DNA of 64,000 nucleotides, taken from NCBI GenBank assembly GCA_019188255.1, contig JAETXT010000006.1:3348001-3412000 (forward strand), given 5' to 3'. Made by a program: the position numbers and the translations under genes. The notes beneath the pieces were generated by a model that worked only from the letters and a program-made list of their open reading frames with translations, was not told where the DNA came from and ran no database searches. The stretch comes from Verticillium longisporum (taxonomy: Eukaryota > Ascomycota > Sordariomycetes > Glomerellales > Plectosphaerellaceae). Below, piece by piece: positions 56,771 to 64,000 of this stretch (positions are counted from its first letter, which is position 1; every line of letters begins with the position of its first letter).

Positions 56771-59700
56771 CGACGAGCTTATGCGGTTCCACGGTTCCTG
56801 CCACGCTGGGCCTGGGCATAGGGAGGCAAGCTAGCTTCGTCGACAGATGAGACAAGAGACGGAAAGTTTGTGGGAAGAGGACAGGTGACTTGGATGTCAT
56901 TGTAGGGGCTTGTTGTTCGAAATGACACGATGGAAAGGCATTGGCTTTGCCTCGTGCAACGTGGGGAGCTCGCTCGCCAAGATGGGAACGAGCTGGCATT
57001 GACAACCTGGAAGTTGACGGTGGACACGAAGGTCAATCCGCCAGCCAGCTCTGTCTTGGGAATGCGTCCTTCTGGCACATGATATACCGTCGGCACATTA
57101 ATGTGATAGTGAAGCGGCAGGGGATGATACTGGCAGGCCGGGAACGAATCCTCAGAGTGTCACTCGAGCGAGGCTCACTGTGGGACCACAGACAGACATC
57201 GTAGAGTGTGTGGGATCGACCGCCAGAAAAGGGCCTTCAAAGGTTACGGAAGGCTGCCATGGTTGATTGGTCCGCCGTCCGAGTTCACTGCTGCTCTCGG
57301 GCACGTCACTGCGCAAAGTTTCAGAGAAGCCGGTGGTGTGCATCATCTCAACGCTGTGAGAATTTGTTGCGCAGACGATAGCGGATGGGACAACAATGCG
57401 GGGGCCGTGAAGTGTGCTCGGCCTCGTTTAGCGAAGCCACAAGGACATCAATATGTGATACAGCGTGACACAATAGGTCGAGCATGGTCTGCAAATGGTC
57501 GTGGCCGCGTCGCTGGCGTTGAGACCTGGCGGGGTTTTCTAAAGTGCTTGCAGATGGGACGGTTAACTGACTGACCAGGAGATGGCTTGCTATCCTGTCA
57601 ATGGGATATCTGACCATGGGTGGCTACCAGGGTGCGTATTGGGCCGATGTTCAAAGCCAGTTGAACGAAGCAAACACAAACTCAATTGAACGAGTCACTT
57701 GTCGTGTCGAAGACATGGAACCGAACATAACGTCTCGGCATGATGGTCAAAGTTGGGCCCCAAGGAAGCAACCACACTGCGTGCCTCAGTGCATGGTAAT
57801 AATATGAGTGCTCGTCATGCGAATGGAAGCTGGGCTGGGAAGGTTACATGCCGAGTGCAATATCCTGCACTGCCAGCGAAGTCTGGTCCTGGAGGGTAGG
57901 TAGGTAAGGTAGTGTGTACCCAGGCGCATGGTCCAATTTTCAGGGGTCGTTCAGTGGTGTCGGCGGTATCAACAGACAAGGTACCTGAGGAACAGGGGCG
58001 AGAATAGAGAGTATGCCAACTGGATATGGCGCTGCGAAGGGGGTGCTGCGGCGCCACGAGATACAGTACATGTCGGCCGGCAGCTGCAAAGGCCATGTCG
58101 AGTACTACCGTTGGCTCATCAGTCAAGAGGATTCGGCCCCCAGAGACACATGAGTTTATCTGATGCACCAGGCGTGGGTCCGGGTGGGAGTGCAGTACAT
58201 GGCATAATTTGGTCGCATATGCATCGCCCGTCGAACAAAGAAAAAAAAAGGACTGTTGTTGACGACCCAACAAGCGCGAGGCTGCATCATGGGTGTGGCT
58301 CCGAGAGTGTGTGGTGTCTGCGACCGCGGGTCGTCCGAGCTGGTCCCCGCGTGGCCGATGTGGGGTGGTGGTGGAGGGTGAGGTGCAGGGCAGCGCGAGA
58401 TGGAGATGGTGAAGGTTGTGATTGTTGAGGGTCGTGTTGTCTAGTTGTTCCCTAGTCGGTCGTAGCGAGAGATGTGATGATTGCGATGGTCATGGCCGTG
58501 GAAATGGTGAGACGCAATGGAGGGTGGCTCAGGCCGTCATGCCACGAGGCGAGGTGGCGGAAGAGCCCAGAGAAGTGAGTGAGTGTTTACCATGTATGTA
58601 CCTACCTTGCCAAGCCTACTTACCCGAATATGGACGACGATGTACTGAAGCTCGAGACAGGGCGGCCCATCTCGTCACGTTGGCTTTGTTGATGGGAACT
58701 GTCACACTTGGGATCTTGATGGATACCATGTACCAGCTGGCGAGTGACGAGGAGCACAGACTCAGGAACAAAGAGGGGAATGTGGCAGAAGGGCTGTTAT
58801 TGCCGTCGTTGTCGTCGTCCAAGGTGCGAGGAAGGAGAGGGGGAGATGCAGAGTACAGGAGCTTGTACCTGGAATGATGCTCTCGGGAGCTCCTACCAAG
58901 GCTAGTCACAGTCAGTCAAAGCAAGAGTATCCAGCACCTCAGGGCTCTGGAGAGTGGGCCGTTGACGGGAAGCTAGCACCGAGCAACCAGTCAGGTCCTG
59001 CCGTGGTGAGGCACCCGCATCGAATCGAAGAGGCACTTGCGATCCTCAATTGGCTGGCTGCAAGAAACTGTAGGCGCCATCACACCCCAGCTCGGCGCGT
59101 AGAGCTCCAACCCTTGCCCTTGCCGTGGTGTTGCTGCCCCACTCGCCCCACCGAGCCCCTGCCCCCCCTCCTCCCGACACTGGACGACGTCTCTTCTTTT
59201 CCTTCATCACTTCATCTCTGTAAGTCTATCACGCCTCGAGACGACAGCCCAACCACCTCAGTTCTTTCGCTGCTCCCCCCCTTCCCCCGGCGCCGTTACT
59301 GGAATCCCGCATCACCCGTCTCTCGGTCTACTGATGGAACCGCCTCCTGCACACGCTGTGGCTCGCGCTATGGATATGGACATGGATTCCGACTAGAACC
59401 TAGACACCACACAGCAGCCCTCGTTACGCCAGACACTCTCCAGGCCTGACCATTTGTATGGCGTGGGCATCAGAACACAGCAGGTTACTGGCACTGCATC
59501 TGTAAGGTACCGCCTCGTGCCTCGTGCTCGAAGATGTCCTGGATTTCCCTTGGACGGAGGACCACTCCGCCTCCTCCACTTGAACCTGGTCAAGTGATGG
59601 ACGAGAAAGCACCGGGCGCAGAGACGTCTCCTTCATGGTCATGGCAGACGCTTGGATATCATGAATCGAGCAATTCTCGACCGTCGACTATCACCACACT

Positions 59701-60311
59701 AGGCCGGATGGCGGCCGGCCTCGACCAAGCCATGCCACACAGGGACAAGAGCGACCAGGGCCGCGAGGGTTGGAGAGGCACTTGCAACGCACGCAGCCCA
59801 AGCAGCGCACAGTCAGTGCAGTTCCTGCGGCTAAAAATGGCATGCCAACACCAACAAGTACTGACTGAGAGCATACCGCCATGACCATGGCGGCAGTGTG
59901 GTGAGCGTGGTACCTCTCCGCACCGTTGGCCGACTCCTTCAGACTGCCCTGCCATGCCGTCTCTCCCCAATCCGATCCCTCTTCGGCATGCAAGTGGCTT
60001 GCTCGTAGTCTAGTCCCTGGACGCCTAACATGCTCGTACCCTGGTCACCCTGGTCCCCTGGCCCTGTCTGCATCGTCTTGGCTCCCAAACAGATGAGCCG
60101 GTCCGTATCCGCCCCAGATCTCGCCAACCCTCCTCAACCCCTTCGACCACTTGCCAAAGCTCTAATTTTATGGCCCTCTGCGCTGCCGTCCACTGACAAG
60201 CCGTCCTGGACCACCTTAGCCGCCAAACTGTGACTCTGCTCCTATTCGGCTCCATGACACCCCAGGCCCCAAGACCCCAGCATCACCCGGGACCCTCCTT
60301 CACGCGCCAAA

Positions 60312-60357
60312 CCTGGTGCTGCTCCTGGTGCTGCTCCTGGTGCTGCTGCTGCTGCTG
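60312..60357. repeat. 12-mer tandem repeat (CTGGTGCTGCTC)
   Basis: Three near-perfect copies followed by CTG triplets, in an apparently non-coding CT-rich region about 1 kb upstream of the WD40 gene. Confidence 0.85.
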
Positions 60358-61341
60358 TCAGTGCCACCACAAGAAAGACCTCCCCTTCCTTTCGCTCCGT
60401 CTCCATCTCCGTCTTCGCCCATCTTTCCGTCCTGCACATCGCGACTCGACTCAAACGTACTCTCGTCTTGCTCATCCATCTTGTTCTGCCTTTTGTGCAT
60501 CGCGACGCGAACATCGACTCGTAAAACGAGCGTCGATCCGCAAACCGTTGGTACCCAGTGCTACAAGCTCATCCGCTCCTGCTCCCCGCGCCTGCACCCG
60601 CACCAGCATCCTCGCCCTTCGCCTCGTCGCCCGCCTCTGTGTAACCCGGCGAAACGTGCAACATCTTGCGCCAACACCATCGTTCCCCACGAGGGCTTTC
60701 TTGCAGACGCCTCTTGGCCTTGTGTCTCACTTGCCTTATACAAGACCTCATCGACCCGTTACAAGCAAAACGAACCAGCTCGTCCAGGTTGAGGAAAGCG
60801 CTTGCAGCCATCGCGGGTTACAACAGCAGTAGCCACGGCTAGAAGCAACCGATCCCACCGCCATTCGAACTTGGACCTGCACAAGAACAAGTCCCGTCAA
60901 TCTGGTCTGCCGAAACGTGGAGGGTTATTTGGTCCGGGAACGGACATTGCGGCGTTCCACGTGATGGTCCAAGAAGAAAAGGTGTAGCCAACGTCCTGTT
61001 GGTTTCCTACTTCATCACAAATCAGCCGGCCGGGCTCTTGATCGACTGCGGATTGGTACGTGATCAGTCCCACAAAGCTCACCGCGGCGACCTCTTCTAC
61101 CCCGTCACTATCCAAAGTTTTCTGGGAGTGCACAGGAAGAGGTAGACCGCTCGCAGGCCCTGCTCCCCTGGGATTCAATCTTCCACCCTGCAACTCGCCG
61201 GCTAACTGCGCGTGCAGATCGAGATTTCGAAAGAATATCAGGCCCGTCATGTCCGCCCCCATCTCTGCCAGGCACCACACTGCCACGGCCAGCTCTGGAA
61301 GGTCGTCGAGGGGTCGAGGCACACAGATGCAAGATTTCACC

Positions 61342-64000
61342 ATGTCACCCCAAAATATTCAGCGGTTTTTCGAGCCATGCGCCGCTACAGCCTCCATGTT
61401 TCTTTATGCGCAAGGGTCTTCAGTCGTATGCGCCCACCATGATACCCTCACGATTGAGAGGAGGTTTTCTCGGCATTCAGACGAAGTTCAGTTGCTCGCC
61501 GTGGATAACCAAAGTGAAATGGGCGCTGGACGACTGGTTGTGAGTTATGATGCCGGACAGACAGCCATTGTCTGGGACCTCATGACCGGCGACGAAGTAG
61601 CTCGATTTGCCTCGTATGAGCACTTGACCACAGCCGCTTGGATGCGTAACGGCAATGTTGCGTTCGGTACGTCGTTCATCCCCGCTTCCTGCTCCTGAAG
61701 ATCTTGCGATTGACAATGTTGTAGGCAATACCCAAGGCAACATCATCCTATTCGAACCCACAACATCAGAGCATATCTCTGCGAGAACCATCGATCAGAT
61801 TGCTGTCACTTCTCTAGCTCCAGCGGCTGATTGCAGGACATTTGCTATTGGGTGAGTGCCTGAATGGCTCGGACGCCTCCAGGCGCACGCTGCTAATCTG
61901 ACTCCAGCTACCAAAACGGCTCGCTGTTGATAGCCACTCTCCAGCCACGATTCACAATTCTTCACAATCTTACCACCTCAAGAGCGCCTTCGCCCATTGT
62001 CACCTTGAACTGGCACGCTTCTTCATCCCGGCAAAAGTCGGACATGCTGGCTGTCCAGACCCATGACGGTGATCTTCGGGTCTGGAGCGTCTCAAAGTCG
62101 TACAATAGTGACGACCCAGCCAAGGTGGTCAGGATATTGAGGCGAACTGAAAACCAAATCACCGGTCCCAACTGGATGGCGTGGTCAAAAAACGGTCGCA
62201 TCATCCAATACTCGGACTCGTAAGATCCCTTATCGCCACTGCGACCACAGCCGCGCGCCTAAGTGCATGACGCTAATCACTCTTCACACTATAGGGAGAC
62301 TTCCTCATGGGATGTCAGGACAAAACACGTCACTTATGATAGAATCCCCACCCTGGATATTGTACGGGGCCTTGCCGTCTATGGTCCTGGCGCAAGCCTC
62401 TTTACTCTCGGCGCAAACAACACGGTGCAACAGTTTGACCTTAACGTCCCGTCGATCATTGTCGCCAGGGTCCAGCACCCGGCCAACCTATTGCCGCCGT
62501 CGCCACCAGTGTCTATTGAGGAACAGGCTGACCAGTCGGCTCGAAGCGCTACCACGATTGCCACGGACTCGGACGCCACGTCGGCATCTATCGAGGGGGT
62601 CTCAGAGAGTGATGATGACCACCTTTCGCCGTTCGGCCGCATAGTCCGCCAGAGCGTAGCCGAGCCCGCCCCCTCCAATGCCGCCGACCGCTACGACACT
62701 GCCAGCCCTGTCTCAAGCCGCAGCGGACTCTCGTCTCTCTCAAGATCGTCTGCGGGCTCTGCAACACCCGGTAGATACCCATCTTCAGTACTGTCTCGTC
62801 CCCTAACCGAGAACACTTACATTTCGTCTGGTGCCTCATCTCTCCGCTCTTCACAGGCTCCCGTCTACAGGGAACGGGAAAGAGACGTTTACTCGACCAG
62901 TAGCTTGAGTGGCACGTCACTGTCTTCGACTAGGTCTCGCAGAAAGCCGTCGCGTCTGCGCCACGAAGTTTTGCGGAGCCCAGAAGACTCCAAGGTTCAC
63001 GATCTCTTCCAGTATACTCGCAGCCGCCTGAGCGACATTCCTTACAAAAATGTGGCTGCCGAGTCTAGTCGCCTGACGAACGATGACCTGCGTCGCCAGA
63101 TGCTTAGCACCATCTTCGGCTGGCAGAGGGAGATGGATGATCTAGTCCGCGATGAGCTGAGTCGGCACCCCGCCGGCTCGGCCAGCCGGATCCTCCAGCC
63201 CAAATGGCTAGGCGACAATGACCCTGACATCAAGGCCTCCAACACCGTAAACATGACCTCGACCGTCTGGATGCTTTAGGCGCTGAGCGGCATTGCGGGT
63301 AAAGGCACGCAACAGGCTCTACATAAGCTCGGCCTGGCTTACGTCCAGCGACTGCTCGAGACGGGCGATATTCATGCTGCCGCCACCATTCTCATTGGCA
63401 TGGGTGATCACAATGATGCCATTGAGATCTATGTCTCGCATAAGCGCTATATGGAAGCTTTGATTCTGATGTGCTTGTTCTACCCGGCAGTCTGGGAGCG
63501 CCAAGCAGCTCTAATCAAGAAGTGGGGAGAATGGGCTGTGATGCACGGGCAAACTCAGCTCGCAGTGAGATGGTAAGACCTTTGTGCCGACCTCAGATCT
63601 GACTCTTGTACTGACGAATATTTCTAGCTTTGCCTGCACTGGCCAGGAGTCTTCAGAACCATGGACCTCACCCTCGGCTGCCCAGGTCAACTTCCAAAGC
63701 ATCAATGCCGCGGTGAACCCGAGCATCCCAGAGATTCTCTCGCCCCCGCTCTCGCCCCCTGTGTTCACCCTCGAACCGCTGTGGAGCATTGCGAAAACAT
63801 CAGCCCTCAAACTCATCACATCGTTCGGCGACCAGGGGGAGCCAAGTCGAAGTTCTTCTCGCAGCAAGACGGCGGACAGACTCCCATCGCTGCTGGCGTG
63901 ACCCCTATTGCCGAGTCAGCTGTTTCCCCTGGAGGCTTTGATGTTACCACAGCGTTCATCCGCCCATCCAACAGGAGTCAGTTTAACACGCCCAACTCGG
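61342..64000 (+). CDS. WD40 / alpha-solenoid protein, 3' partial, interrupted by a stop and a frameshift
   Basis: Large conserved fungal protein with an N-terminal WD40 propeller and a C-terminal helical repeat region, the layout of Sec31- or Gemin5-like scaffold proteins; the exact name is not certain. Exons: 61342-61666, 61725-61851, 61908-62219, 62295-63572 and 63628 onward (window ends). WD-type blades show TAIVWDLMTGDEVARF, GDLRVWSVSKS and SSWDVRTKHV. A long Ser-rich linker follows. The helical part contains GDIHAAATILIGMGDHNDAI and a conserved end FFSQQDGGQTPIAAGVTPIA. Two defects occur. TAG at 63277-63279 falls inside conserved sequence (TSTVWML to ALSGIAGKG), where homologues are expected to have Leu. 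The frame also shifts at the GGGGG run 63835-63839. The open frame on either side is intact, so damage looks recent or artefactual. Confidence 0.82.

Larger units (their letters stand above)
52891..61341. other. gene-poor 8.4 kb stretch
   Basis: No supported gene despite many short frames on both strands. Composition returns to normal after the LINE relic. It contains CCTAGG-type motifs near 56756, 57895 and 58597, and a CTGGTGCTGCTC tandem at 60312-60357. The last about 300 nt form the promoter/leader of the WD40 gene. Confidence 0.5.

Noticed and set aside
60230..60832. 200-codon frame with Cys/Trp runs
   Set aside because: The runs come from a CTGGTGCTGCTC tandem repeat; the region is probably promoter/leader sequence.
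1..64000. CRISPR array, prophage, bacterial operon or secondary-metabolite cluster
   Set aside because: No direct-repeat/spacer arrays, phage genes, polyketide synthase, NRPS or terpene synthase domains; all identified genes are spliced or typical fungal nuclear genes.

Overview
The window is nuclear DNA of a filamentous ascomycete (Pezizomycotina), most probably a Sordariomycete and plausibly Hypocreales. The evidence is: genes carrying many 50-120 nt GT-AG introns with CTAAC/CTGAC-type branch sites; a lone dispersed 5S rRNA gene; an NRC-2-type AGC kinase; fungal versions of Ost4, Dad3, Tma46, Cog7 and Yra1; and an AT-rich retroelement relic showing repeat-induced point mutation (RIP). There is no operon structure, and genes lie on both strands.

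Layout. 0.5-10.3 kb: Cog7-like Golgi tether subunit (-), an eight-exon TDT dicarboxylate/malate-type transporter with a 6-nt microexon (-), an unrecognised acidic Trp/Asp-motif protein (+), a 69-aa membrane protein (-), mitochondrial ribosomal protein uS5m (+), and DASH subunit Dad3 (-). 10.8 kb: 5S rRNA. 11.6-25.1 kb: housekeeping block with an NRC-2/Fpk1-like kinase, an AT-hook/C2H2 protein with a PIP box, a short-chain dehydrogenase, Tma46, the 51-aa Ost4, a Yra1/ALYREF mRNA-export adaptor with an 803-nt intron, and the p23/Sba1 co-chaperone. 26.4-40.6 kb: secreted and trafficking genes, comprising a 1321-aa SGNH-hydrolase/FG-GAP protein, an M14 carboxypeptidase, tRNA-Ser(AGA), ESCRT-III Vps24, a metallophosphoesterase, and a secreted isochorismatase-like protein with a frameshift. 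40.6-47.1 kb: gene-poor, ending at a short disordered protein gene that also carries a frameshift. 49.2-49.8 kb: a GFA-domain protein. 52.1-52.9 kb: RIP-degraded LINE. 52.9-61.3 kb: gene-poor. 61.3 kb to the end: a WD40/alpha-solenoid protein, cut by the window edge and interrupted by a stop and a frameshift.

The genes are mostly unrelated housekeeping functions: secretory pathway (Cog7, Ost4, Vps24), translation (uS5m, Tma46, 5S, tRNA-Ser), mitosis (Dad3), chaperoning (p23), RNA export (Yra1). I see no biosynthetic cluster and no defence system. The observations I think most deserve a second look are: the PIP box plus AT-hooks plus degenerate first zinc finger at 15.7-16.8 kb; the 6-nt microexon; the over-long Yra1 intron, which parallels the autoregulatory intron of yeast YRA1; the large SGNH/FG-GAP fusion with an unassigned C-terminal domain; and a recurring pattern of apparent one- or two-base losses in homopolymer or dinucleotide runs that break otherwise intact genes. 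Exon coordinates below were derived by hand; for the uS5m, Dad3, kinase, dehydrogenase, Tma46, Yra1, p23, SGNH, Vps24 and GFA genes the summed exon lengths are divisible by three.
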